Positions 43,664-52,176 of a DNA stretch of 64,000 nucleotides are shown in pieces. The stretch lies in contig NZ_RBXD01000001.1 of NCBI RefSeq assembly GCF_003634825.1, positions 2,688,501-2,752,500 on the forward strand. The letters run 5' to 3'. Position numbers and translations under genes: made by a program. Positions within the stretch are counted from its first letter, which is position 1; each line of letters starts with the position of its first letter. The notes beneath the pieces were generated by a model. That model saw nothing but the letters and a program-made list of their open reading frames with translations, made no database searches and was not told the DNA's origin. The stretch is from Flavobacterium sp. 123. Lineage in GTDB: Bacteria; Bacteroidota; Bacteroidia; Flavobacteriales; Flavobacteriaceae.

Positions 43664-46117
43664 ATGTCAAATCATAAAATACTTACTATTGACAATCTGT
43701 CACTTCAGGAATTTGATACTGATGCAGAATTAATTCCATTATTGACTCCCGAAGACGAGGAGGAAATGAATAATGAAGAATTACCAGATATTTTGTCAAT
43801 TTTGCCACTTCGAAATATGGTTTTGTTTCCTGGAGTTGTAATACCAATTACTGCTGGTAGGGATAAATCCATAAAATTGATTAATGATGCTAATGCTGCC
43901 GGTAAAAATATTGGTGTTGTTGCACAAAAAAATGAACAAGACGAAGATCCTACAAAAGACGATATTCATAAAATAGGTACTGTTGCTAAAATTCTACGCG
44001 TTTTAAAAATGCCTGATGGTAATGTTACCGTAATTCTACAGGGTAAAAAGCGTTTTGAAATTTCGGAAGTTGTTTCTGAGGAGCCTTACATGACCGCAAC
44101 TGTAAAAGAAGTTCCTGAAATCAGACCTAGTTCTCAAGATTCTGAATTTATAGCTATAATTGATTCGTTGAAAGAACTAGCTATTAAAATAATTCAAGAG
44201 AGTCCAAACATTCCTAGTGAAGCAACTTTTGCAATTAAAAACATAGAAAGCAAATCATTTTTAATCAATTTTGTTTCTTCTAACATGAATTTATCTGTTA
44301 AGGAAAAACAAGGTTTATTATCTGTTAATGCGTTAAAAGAACGTGCTTTGCAAACGCTTCGGTTTATGAACGTCGAATTGCAAAAACTTGAATTGAAAAA
44401 TGATATTCAGTCAAAAGTTCGTTTTGATTTAGACCAACAACAAAGAGAATATTTCCTTCACCAACAAATGAAAACCATTCAGGAAGAATTAGGTGGTGTT
44501 TCGCAAGAAGAGGAAATGGATGAAATGAGTCAAAAAGCTAAAACTAAGAAATGGGATGAAAAAACTCAAAAGCATTTCGAAAAAGAGTTAGCTAAGCTTC
44601 GTAAAATGAATCCTCAAGCTCCTGATTTTGGAATTCAAAGAAACTATTTAGAATTGTTTTTGGATTTGCCTTGGAATGAATATTCTAAAGATAATTTTGA
44701 TTTAAAAAGAGCTCAAAAGATTTTAGATAGAGATCATTTTGGATTAGAAGATGTTAAGAAGAGAATGATTGAGCATTTAGCAGTTTTAAAATTGCGTAAT
44801 GATATGAAATCACCTATTATCTGTTTGACAGGACCTCCGGGAGTTGGTAAAACTTCTATTGGAAGATCAGTTGCAGAAGCTTTAGGAAGAAAATATGTTC
44901 GTATATCTTTAGGTGGATTACGTGATGAAGCAGAAATTCGCGGACACCGAAAAACGTATATTGGCGCAATGCCAGGAAGAATTATTCAAAGCTTGAAAAA
45001 AGCAGGTACATCAAATCCTGTTTTTGTTTTGGATGAAATAGATAAGCTTTCTAATAGTCATCATGGAGATCCTTCTTCGGCATTATTGGAAGTTTTAGAT
45101 CCAGAACAAAACAATTCTTTTTATGATAATTTCCTTGAAATGGGATATGATCTATCAAAAGTAATGTTCATTGCAACATCTAATAATTTGGCTACCATTC
45201 AACCTGCTTTGAGAGATAGAATGGAGATTATTAAAATGTCAGGATATACAATTGAAGAAAAAGTAGAAATTGCTAGACAACATTTATTCCCAAGACAGTT
45301 GAAAGAACATGGTTTAACTTCTAAAGATTTGACCATTGGAAAAAAACAATTAGAAAAAATTGTTGAAGGATATACTCGAGAATCAGGGGTGCGTAACCTA
45401 GAAAATAAGATTGCCCAAGTTATTCGTAATGCAGCAAAATCTGTTGCAATGGAAGAGCCTTATAATAAAAAAGTTACTAACGAAGATATTATTAGTGTTT
45501 TAGGAGTTCCAAGATTAGAACGCGATAAATATGAAAGTAATGATGTTGCTGGTGTTGTAACAGGATTAGCTTGGACTAGTGTAGGTGGTGATATTCTTTT
45601 TATAGAATCCTTACTTTCTCCAGGAAAAGGAGCGATGAGTATAACAGGAAATCTAGGAACTGTTATGAAAGAGTCTGCTACAATTGCTTTAGAATATATT
45701 AAAGCAAATGCAGCGCTTTTAGGATTAAGTCCTGAATTATTTACAAAATACAACATTCATTTACACGTTCCTGAAGGGGCTACTCCAAAAGATGGTCCAA
45801 GTGCAGGTATTGCTATGTTGACCTCATTAGTTTCTTTATTGACACAAAAAAGAGTGAAGAAAAACCTTGCTATGACAGGTGAAATTACTTTGCGTGGAAA
45901 AGTTTTGCCAGTGGGTGGAATTAAAGAAAAGATTTTGGCTGCTAAAAGAGCAAATATAAAAGAGATTATTTTATGTCACGAAAACAAAAGTGATATTGAT
46001 GAAATCAAACCTGAATATGTTGAAGGGCTTACTTTTCATTATGTGAAAGAAATGAGTGAAGTTTTAGCGATTGCTTTGACAACTCAAAAAGTTAAAAATG
46101 CTAAAGATTTGAAATAA
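43664..46117 (+). CDS. lon: ATP-dependent Lon protease
   Basis: An 817-residue AAA+ serine protease that degrades misfolded and regulatory proteins in the cytoplasm. The N-terminal substrate domain (about 40-240) starts LPLRNMVLFPGVVIP; Walker A is GPPGVGKT at 390-397; Walker B is VFVLDEIDKL; the proteolytic dyad is S713 in PKDGPSAGIAM and K756 in GGIKEKILAAKR, spaced 43 residues as in E. coli Lon (S679 and K722). An acidic 35-residue extension precedes the N-domain, as in other Bacteroidota. A hairpin follows the gene. Confidence 0.96.
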   Translation: MSNHKILTIDNLSLQEFDTDAELIPLLTPEDEEEMNNEELPDILSILPLRNMVLFPGVVIPITAGRDKSIKLINDANAAGKNIGVVAQKNEQDEDPTKDDIHKIGTVAKILRVLKMPDGNVTVILQGKKRFEISEVVSEEPYMTATVKEVPEIRPSSQDSEFIAIIDSLKELAIKIIQESPNIPSEATFAIKNIESKSFLINFVSSNMNLSVKEKQGLLSVNALKERALQTLRFMNVELQKLELKNDIQSKVRFDLDQQQREYFLHQQMKTIQEELGGVSQEEEMDEMSQKAKTKKWDEKTQKHFEKELAKLRKMNPQAPDFGIQRNYLELFLDLPWNEYSKDNFDLKRAQKILDRDHFGLEDVKKRMIEHLAVLKLRNDMKSPIICLTGPPGVGKTSIGRSVAEALGRKYVRISLGGLRDEAEIRGHRKTYIGAMPGRIIQSLKKAGTSNPVFVLDEIDKLSNSHHGDPSSALLEVLDPEQNNSFYDNFLEMGYDLSKVMFIATSNNLATIQPALRDRMEIIKMSGYTIEEKVEIARQHLFPRQLKEHGLTSKDLTIGKKQLEKIVEGYTRESGVRNLENKIAQVIRNAAKSVAMEEPYNKKVTNEDIISVLGVPRLERDKYESNDVAGVVTGLAWTSVGGDILFIESLLSPGKGAMSITGNLGTVMKESATIALEYIKANAALLGLSPELFTKYNIHLHVPEGATPKDGPSAGIAMLTSLVSLLTQKRVKKNLAMTGEITLRGKVLPVGGIKEKILAAKRANIKEIILCHENKSDIDEIKPEYVEGLTFHYVKEMSEVLAIALTTQKVKNAKDLK

Positions 46118-46139
46118 CAAATAATAAGCAATAAAAATG

Positions 46140-46190
46140 AATTCCAAATTCCAAAACCTGTTCTGCAGTGCTTGGGATTTGGATTTTTTA
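46140..46190 (+). terminator. Terminator after lon
   Basis: AATTCCAAATTCCAA (46140-46154) pairs imperfectly, with G-U pairs, with TTGGGATTTGGATT (46172-46185), followed by a T run to 46189. Confidence 0.65.
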
Positions 46191-46283
46191 TTTATAATCA
46201 TGAGTTTGAAAGTTACTGTTTATTGTATTTATAATTTTATCTTCGCACTAGCGTTTTACCTTACATAAATCACCATTTAAAGC

Positions 46284-47306
46284 ATGTTAAGAAAACAGAT
46301 ATTTTTATTTTTGATCTCATTTTGTGCGGTTTCATACGGACAGATAGGCGGGAAATATACGTATCAGTTTTTGAATCTTGTTACGTCTCCAAGACAAGCT
46401 GCTTTAGGAGGAAAAACAATTACCATTTATGATGATGATGTAAATCAAGTTCATTTTAATCCAGCAACTATTAATTCAGAAATGGACAATCATTTAGCTT
46501 TGAATTATGGAAGTTACTTCAAGGAGGTTTCTTACGGTACAGCTTCTTATGCATATACGTATGATCGACATTTGCAAACTTTTCAAGCAGGAGTTAATTA
46601 TGTTAATTACGGAAGTTTTGATGGCTATGACGAAAACGGGCAATCAACCGCATCTTTTTCAGGAAGTGAAATTGCGCTTTCTCTTGGATATGCTTATACA
46701 ATTCCAAATAGTACGCTTCATATTGGTACAAGTGCTAAATTAATTTCATCAACTTTAGAAAGTTATCAATCGTTTGGAGGCGCTATGGATGTTGGTTTGC
46801 TTTTTATAGATGAAAAAAATGATGTCAATTGGGGATTGGCTATTAGAAATATCGGGACTCAATTTACTACATATTCTGAAGTTCGTGAAAAATTACCTTT
46901 GGAGATTATTTTTGGGGTTTCCCAAGAATTAGAAAATGTTCCGATTCGTTGGCATTTTTCACTAGAAAATTTACAACAATGGAATATTGCTTTTTCAAAT
47001 CCTGCTCAAACACAAGTATCAATTAATTGGAACGAGACAAATAAAAAAGTTTCTTTCTTGAATAATGCGCTACGCCATACTATTTTTGGTGTTGAACTTT
47101 TTCCAAAAAGAGCATTTAATCTTAGATTTGGTTATAATTTTCGTAGAGCAGAAGAATTACGTATTTTAGAGCAGCGAAATTTCTCTGGAGTTTCTGTAGG
47201 TTTTGGGTTGAAATTGAACAAATTAAAATTTAATTATTCGTATTCAAGATATACTTTAGCAGGTAATACAAGCCTTTTTGGATTAACAATTAATTTTCAA
47301 GAATGA
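46284..47306 (+). CDS. porQ: Type IX secretion system protein PorQ
   Basis: A 340-residue outer membrane protein of the PorV/PorP-like barrel group with a signal peptide (1-19, ending SYGQ). The family opening GGKYTYQFLNLVTSPRQAAL with ALGG and NPA (VHFNPATIN) motifs is clear, and barrel strands continue to FGLTINFQE. In Porphyromonas PorQ is needed for type IX secretion, the pathway that exports adhesins, gliding-motility and enzyme cargo with C-terminal signals. The gene is followed 51 bases later by cmk, in the same reading frame. Confidence 0.88.
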   Translation: MLRKQIFLFLISFCAVSYGQIGGKYTYQFLNLVTSPRQAALGGKTITIYDDDVNQVHFNPATINSEMDNHLALNYGSYFKEVSYGTASYAYTYDRHLQTFQAGVNYVNYGSFDGYDENGQSTASFSGSEIALSLGYAYTIPNSTLHIGTSAKLISSTLESYQSFGGAMDVGLLFIDEKNDVNWGLAIRNIGTQFTTYSEVREKLPLEIIFGVSQELENVPIRWHFSLENLQQWNIAFSNPAQTQVSINWNETNKKVSFLNNALRHTIFGVELFPKRAFNLRFGYNFRRAEELRILEQRNFSGVSVGFGLKLNKLKFNYSYSRYTLAGNTSLFGLTINFQE

Positions 47307-47357
47307 TTATCTTTAGAACGTAAACATAAAAATCAATACACAAATAACATTTATATT

Positions 47358-48053
47358 TTGAGCAAAAAAATCACCATAGCAATTGATGGATTTTCATCTA
47401 CTGGAAAAAGTACACTAGCAAAACAATTAGCAAAACAATTGGGATATATTTATGTAGATACAGGAGCAATGTATCGTGCAGTTGCATTATATGCTATGCA
47501 AAATGACTTTATAAAACCTGATTTTTTTGATAAAGTAGGACTAGTTAATGGTTTGTCATCCATTCAATTAGAATTTAAATTTAATTCAGATTTAGGTTTT
47601 GCTGAAATGTATTTGAACGGTCAAAATGTTGAAACAGCAATTAGAACAATTGAGGTTTCTGGTTTTGTGAGCAAAGTGGCCGAAGTTTCAGAAGTTCGAG
47701 CAAAGCTAGTGGAGCAACAAAAAGAAATGGGTAAAAATAAAGGAATTGTTATGGACGGAAGAGATATAGGAACTGTAGTTTTTCCAGATGCAGAACTTAA
47801 AATATTCATGACAGCAAGTGCTGCAACGAGAGCTCAAAGACGTTTTGATGAATTACAACAAAAAGGCGATGATGTTTCCTATGAAGAGGTGCTTAAAAAC
47901 GTTGAAGAAAGAGATTATATCGATACACATCGGGAGGATTCTCCACTGATTATTGCATCTGATGCTATTGAAATTGATAATTCTTACCTAACTAGAGAAG
48001 AGCAATTTGACGTTGTTTTAAATTTAGTAAATGAGGTTATTAATGCGGTTTAA
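47358..48053 (+). CDS. cmk: Cytidylate kinase
   Basis: A 231-residue (d)CMP kinase. The P-loop is AIDGFSSTGKST near the N-terminus, followed by YVDTGAMYRAVALYAM, MDGRDIGTVVFPDAELKIF and ASAATRAQRRFDEL, all normal for Cmk. No ATG precedes the P-loop in frame: the frame upstream runs straight back to the porQ stop codon, and the only plausible start is TTG at 47358, giving (M)SKKITIAIDG, the standard Cmk N-terminus. This non-ATG start may keep expression low or depend on porQ translation. Confidence 0.92.
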   Translation: MSKKITIAIDGFSSTGKSTLAKQLAKQLGYIYVDTGAMYRAVALYAMQNDFIKPDFFDKVGLVNGLSSIQLEFKFNSDLGFAEMYLNGQNVETAIRTIEVSGFVSKVAEVSEVRAKLVEQQKEMGKNKGIVMDGRDIGTVVFPDAELKIFMTASAATRAQRRFDELQQKGDDVSYEEVLKNVEERDYIDTHREDSPLIIASDAIEIDNSYLTREEQFDVVLNLVNEVINAV

Positions 48054-48057
48054 ACAT

Positions 48058-48087
48058 TTGTATATATAGATTTTAATAGTAGTTTTA
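48058..48087 (+). promoter_or_regulatory. Probable promoter of the nucleoside permease gene
   Basis: TTG (48058-48060), 19-base spacer, TAGTTTTA (48080-48087), one mismatch from TAnnTTTG, followed by CGAC; 33 bases before the ATG. Confidence 0.45.
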
Positions 48088-48120
48088 CGACTTCATTTAC
48101 TTTAAAGACAATTTCATCAT

Positions 48121-49497
48121 ATGGGAATTAAAAACAGATTGATTTTAATGAGCTTTCTTCAATTTTTTGTTTGGGGAGCTTGGCTTATAACAATTGGAAA
48201 TTATTGGTTTGGGACTAAAAATTGGGAAGGAACTCAATTTGGTCTTGTTTTTGGAACTATGGGAATTGCATCTTTATTTATGCCAACTCTTACTGGAATT
48301 ATTGCCGATAGATGGGTTAACGCTGAAAAATTATATGGTATTTTACATATCGCTTATGCTCTAGTTTTGTTTGGTATTGCGCAAGTGACAACTCCTGATA
48401 ACTTTATATACGTAATGCTTGCGGCAATGTGTTGTTACATGCCGACGATTGCTTTGAGTAATTCAATTTCCTATACTTCGCTAAAGTTAAATGATAAAAA
48501 CATTGTAAAAGATTTTCCGCCTATTCGTGTTTGGGGAACTATTGGTTTTATTGCTGCAATGTGGATTACAAATTTAAGCGGGAGTAAAGCGACTGAATAT
48601 CAGTTTTATATAGCTGGAATTGGTGCTTTGATTTTAGGAATTTACGCTTTTACATTGCCAAAATGTAAGCCACAACGTTTGACTAAAGAAAATGCTTCTT
48701 TGACAGAGACTTTAGGATTAGAGGCTTTTAAATTATTTGGAAATTATAAAATGGCTTTGTTTTTTGTTTTTTCTATGTTTTTAGGAGGTGCTTTACAACT
48801 AACAAACGCTTATGGAGATGTGTTTTTAGATGAATTCAAGCATTTTCCAAAATACGCAGATTCTTTCGTTATTAAATATTCGACAATTATTATGTCGATT
48901 TCTCAGGTTTCTGAAACCTTATTTATTTTAGCAATTCCTTTTTTCTTGAGACGTTTTGGAATTAAACAAGTTATGCTTATCAGTATGTTAGCTTGGGTTT
49001 TACGTTTTGGATTATTTGCTTTTGGAGATCCAATAAATGGTTTATGGATGCTTATCATGTCATGTGTTGTTTACGGAATGGCATTTGATTTCTTTAATAT
49101 TTCAGGTTCATTATTTGTTGAAAGCAATACCGATTCTAAAATACGTTCTTCCGCTCAAGGATTATTCATGATGATGACTAATGGAGTAGGAGCGGTTTTA
49201 GGAAGTTTAACTTCGGGTTGGGCAATTGATCGTTTTTTTACTAAATCTTTTAGAAACACAACTGAATTAGCAGGTTTTTTACAAACAGATGCTACAAATT
49301 CTAAAATGTTAGAATTCGTAAAAGGACAAGGAAATTCAATTACTACAGATGGTATTTTTGCAAATCCTATTCTGATGAAAGATTGGCACACAATCTGGCT
49401 GTCATTTGCAGCTTATGCACTTATTATTGCGATTGCTTTTGCAATTTTATTCAGACACAAACATGATTCAGCTGAAATTGAGAATTTGAGTCATTAA
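48121..49497 (+). CDS. Nucleoside permease (NupG-like MFS)
   Basis: A 458-residue transporter with about twelve hydrophobic segments. The opening LILMSFLQFFVWGAWLITIG and the segment MPTIALSNSISYTSL with FPPIRVWGTIGFIAAMW are typical of the nucleoside:proton symporter family (NupG/XapB). A late loop of about 50 residues (near 375-420) is polar. It likely imports nucleosides for salvage, fitting its place next to cmk. A hairpin follows the gene. Confidence 0.88.
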   Translation: MGIKNRLILMSFLQFFVWGAWLITIGNYWFGTKNWEGTQFGLVFGTMGIASLFMPTLTGIIADRWVNAEKLYGILHIAYALVLFGIAQVTTPDNFIYVMLAAMCCYMPTIALSNSISYTSLKLNDKNIVKDFPPIRVWGTIGFIAAMWITNLSGSKATEYQFYIAGIGALILGIYAFTLPKCKPQRLTKENASLTETLGLEAFKLFGNYKMALFFVFSMFLGGALQLTNAYGDVFLDEFKHFPKYADSFVIKYSTIIMSISQVSETLFILAIPFFLRRFGIKQVMLISMLAWVLRFGLFAFGDPINGLWMLIMSCVVYGMAFDFFNISGSLFVESNTDSKIRSSAQGLFMMMTNGVGAVLGSLTSGWAIDRFFTKSFRNTTELAGFLQTDATNSKMLEFVKGQGNSITTDGIFANPILMKDWHTIWLSFAAYALIIAIAFAILFRHKHDSAEIENLSH

Positions 49498-49517
49498 TAA
49501 AGAGATGTTTTAATAAT

Positions 49518-49548
49518 AACCTGATATGTTTTCAAAATATATCGGGTT
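49518..49548 (+). terminator. Hairpin after the nucleoside permease gene
   Basis: AACCTGATAT (49518-49527) pairs with ATATCGGGTT (49539-49548, one G-U), 11-base loop, short T run. Moderate terminator. Confidence 0.55.
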
Positions 49549-49632
49549 TATAGTTCTAAGGTTATGGAGAATAAAACAGTTTAAAAGAGTATTTGAAAAG
49601 TATTCTTAAATTCTGTTATAAAAAATTAGATT

Positions 49633-49983
49633 ATGATAAAACAAATTTTAGGAGTTGTTGTTGGGTATGCAATTTTTGTAGTTAGTTCGATACTTCTTTT
49701 TAGAATTTCTGGAGTTAAACCACATTCGGATGCTTCTTGGATATTTATGATTTTGACATTTGTATACGGAACTGTTTTTTCATGCATTAGTGGGTTTGTT
49801 TGTCAGTTAATTTCGAAAACTAAGAGCTTGAAAATCAATTATATTCTATCTTTTATTATGGCTGGTTTTGCTACGTTTTCCCTTTTAAAATCAGACGGAA
49901 GTTCTTGGACACAATTACTGGCAATTTTTGTTTTTGCTCCGGTTTCAGTTTTAGGAGGATATATTTTGATTAAGAATAAGTAG
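49633..49983 (+). CDS. Small four-helix membrane protein
   Basis: A 116-residue protein with four hydrophobic segments (about 4-24, 36-60, 70-88 and 95-113) and short polar loops, ending KNK. It begins MIKQILGVVVGYAIFVVSSI, a pattern common in small Bacteroidota inner membrane proteins of unknown function. No cofactor or catalytic motif is visible. It lies alone between the permease terminator and the rpsA promoter. Confidence 0.72.
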   Translation: MIKQILGVVVGYAIFVVSSILLFRISGVKPHSDASWIFMILTFVYGTVFSCISGFVCQLISKTKSLKINYILSFIMAGFATFSLLKSDGSSWTQLLAIFVFAPVSVLGGYILIKNK

Positions 49984-50009
49984 TTGAATGATAATCATTT
50001 GATTTTATT

Positions 50010-50039
50010 TTGTCAATACAGATAAATGTATTAATTTTG
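50010..50039 (+). promoter_or_regulatory. Promoter of rpsA
   Basis: TTG (50010-50012), a 19-base spacer and TAATTTTG (50032-50039) followed by CACACC match the Flavobacterium consensus exactly. It predicts a leader of roughly 110 bases before the rpsA ATG. Confidence 0.8.
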
Positions 50040-50097
50040 CACACCTTTTGGCAGATAAGAGTTTCCATTAGGAATCAAATAATTAAAGTAAAACAAC

Positions 50098-50140
50098 TTC
50101 TGTTTTTTCTATCGCTTTATGAAACTCAAGAAAAACAGAA
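50098..50140 (+). promoter_or_regulatory. Leader hairpin upstream of rpsA
   Basis: TTCTGTTTTTTCT (50098-50110) pairs with AGAAAAACAGAA (50129-50140) with one bulged base, 18-base loop. The arms end 18 bases before the ATG. A smaller TTCC-ATTA-GGAA hairpin lies near 50063. This may be an autoregulatory S1 leader; function inferred. Confidence 0.42.
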
Positions 50141-50158
50141 TACAAATTTTCAATCAGC

Positions 50159-51934
50159 ATGTCTGAATTATTAAAATCACAAGAAGAGTTTTTAGCAAAT
50201 TTTAACTGGCATAACTTCCAAGAAGGAATTGATGCAGTAGATGAGAAAAACTTACAAGAATTCGAAGAACTAGTTTCAAAAACTTTCATTGCTACAGATC
50301 AAGAAGAAGTAGTAGAAGGAGTAGTTGTTAGAATTACTGATAGAGACGTTATCGTTGATATCAACGCAAAATCGGAAGGTGTTATTTCATTAAATGAATT
50401 CCGTTACAACCCAGCATTAAAAGTAGGTGACAAAGTTGAAGTATTAATTGACATCCGTGAGGACAAAACAGGTCAATTAGTATTATCTCACAGAAAAGCA
50501 CGTACTATCAAATCATGGGATAGAGTTATTTCAGCTAACGAAACAGGAGAAATCGTTAATGGTTTTGTGAAATGCAGAACTAAAGGTGGTATGATCGTTG
50601 ACGTTTTCGGAATTGAAGCTTTCTTGCCAGGATCTCAAATTGATGTTAAACCAATTAGAGACTACGATGTATATGTAAACAAAATGATGGAATTCAAAGT
50701 GGTAAAAATCAACCACGAATTCAAAAATGTTGTTGTTTCTCATAAAGCGCTTATTGAAGCGGATATTGAAGTACAGAAAAAAGAAATCATCGGTCAATTA
50801 CAAAAAGGACAAGTATTAGAAGGTGTTGTTAAAAACATTACTTCTTATGGTGTGTTCATTGACTTAGGTGGTGTTGATGGATTAATTCACATTACTGACC
50901 TTTCTTGGAGTAGAATCAATCACCCAAGTGAAGTTCTTGAATTAGACCAAAAATTAAACGTTGTAATCCTTGATTTCGATGATGAGAAAACAAGAATTCA
51001 ATTAGGATTGAAACAATTAAACGCTCACCCATGGGATGCTTTAGATTCTAAATTAGCTATTGGTGATAAAGTAAAAGGTAAAGTAGTTGTAATCGCTGAT
51101 TACGGTGCATTTATCGAAGTTGCTGAAGGTGTTGAAGGTTTAATCCACGTTTCTGAAATGTCTTGGTCTACTCATTTACGTTCTGCTCAAGATTTCGTAA
51201 AAGTAGGAGATATTGTTGAAGGAGTTATTTTAACTCTTGATAGAGATGATCGTAAAATGTCATTAGGTATCAAACAATTGACTCAAGATCCATGGACTGA
51301 TATCACTGCTAAATACCCTGTAGGTTCTAAACATACAGGTATCGTTAGAAACTTTACAAACTTTGGTATTTTCGTAGAATTAGAAGAAGGAATTGATGGA
51401 TTAATCTACATTTCTGACCTTTCTTGGACTAAGAAAATCAAACACCCATCTGAATTTGTAAATGTTGGTGAAAAATTAGACGTAGTTGTATTAGAATTAG
51501 ATGTTGAAGGACGTAAATTATCTTTAGGTCACAAACAAACTACTGCTAATCCTTGGGATCAATACGAAGATTCTTTCGCAGTTGGAACTATCCACACAGG
51601 TGAAATTTCTGAAATCGTTGACAAAGGAGCTACTGTAGAATTTGGTGACGATATCGTTGCTTTCATTCCTACACGTCACCTTGAAAAAGAAGACGGTAAA
51701 AAATTGAAAAAAGGTGAAACTGCTGATTTCAAAGTAATTGAATTCAATAAAGAATTCAAAAGAGTAGTTGCTTCTCACACTGCTATCTTCCGTGAAGAAG
51801 AAGAGAAAAATGTGAAAGCTGTTACTGAAAATACTTCATCTGCATCTACAAATGCACCAGCTGCAACTTTAGGTGATAACAATGATGTATTAGCAGCATT
51901 GAAAGCTAAAATGGAAAAAACTGAGAAAAAATAA
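50159..51934 (+). CDS. rpsA: 30S ribosomal protein S1
   Basis: A 591-residue RNA-binding ribosomal protein with six S1 (OB-fold) domains, roughly at 40-106, 124-190, 207-275, 291-360, 375-445 and 460-530. The repeats show the usual VDGLIHITDLSW, VEGLIHVSEMSW and IDGLIYISDLSW strands. The C-terminal 40 residues are A, N, T, K-rich and likely disordered. S1 delivers mRNAs to the 30S subunit; in Bacteroidota, where Shine-Dalgarno use is weak, it is especially important. It has its own strong promoter and leader and is ended by a terminator. Confidence 0.96.
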   Translation: MSELLKSQEEFLANFNWHNFQEGIDAVDEKNLQEFEELVSKTFIATDQEEVVEGVVVRITDRDVIVDINAKSEGVISLNEFRYNPALKVGDKVEVLIDIREDKTGQLVLSHRKARTIKSWDRVISANETGEIVNGFVKCRTKGGMIVDVFGIEAFLPGSQIDVKPIRDYDVYVNKMMEFKVVKINHEFKNVVVSHKALIEADIEVQKKEIIGQLQKGQVLEGVVKNITSYGVFIDLGGVDGLIHITDLSWSRINHPSEVLELDQKLNVVILDFDDEKTRIQLGLKQLNAHPWDALDSKLAIGDKVKGKVVVIADYGAFIEVAEGVEGLIHVSEMSWSTHLRSAQDFVKVGDIVEGVILTLDRDDRKMSLGIKQLTQDPWTDITAKYPVGSKHTGIVRNFTNFGIFVELEEGIDGLIYISDLSWTKKIKHPSEFVNVGEKLDVVVLELDVEGRKLSLGHKQTTANPWDQYEDSFAVGTIHTGEISEIVDKGATVEFGDDIVAFIPTRHLEKEDGKKLKKGETADFKVIEFNKEFKRVVASHTAIFREEEEKNVKAVTENTSSASTNAPAATLGDNNDVLAALKAKMEKTEKK

Positions 51935-51953
51935 TTTCTTGATTTTTGAATAT

Positions 51954-51987
51954 AAAAGCCTCACAGTAATGTGAGGCTTTTTTTTTA
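51954..51987 (+). terminator. Terminator of rpsA
   Basis: AAAAGCCTCAC (51954-51964) and its complement (51971-51981) around a 6-base loop, followed by a run of T; 20 bases past the stop. Confidence 0.92.
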
Positions 51988-52126
51988 TATTAGAGGTTGG
52001 TTTTTTGTTTATCTGTAATTGAATTAAAATAGTTTAGTGATGTCATAAACAAACCTCATTATGCAACCAGAGGATGAGTATTTTGATATGATAAGTAATA
52101 AAATTTAGAAATATAAAGAACAAAAA

Positions 52127-52156
52127 AATCCCAATTTTATTTCTAAAATTGGGATT
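52127..52156 (-). terminator. Terminator of pheT
   Basis: Perfect 13-base arms AATCCCAATTTTA (52127-52139) and complement (52144-52156), 4-base loop, and a T run on the minus strand; 21 bases beyond the pheT stop. Confidence 0.9.
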
Positions 52157-52176
52157 ATAATTGCGTTAAGTTGAAA

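Noticed and set aside
52061..52108. A 15-codon frame (MQPEDEYFDMISNKI) between rpsA and pheT terminators
   Set aside because: Too short and unmatched to call a gene; could be the decayed end of a lost gene, but nothing around it supports this.
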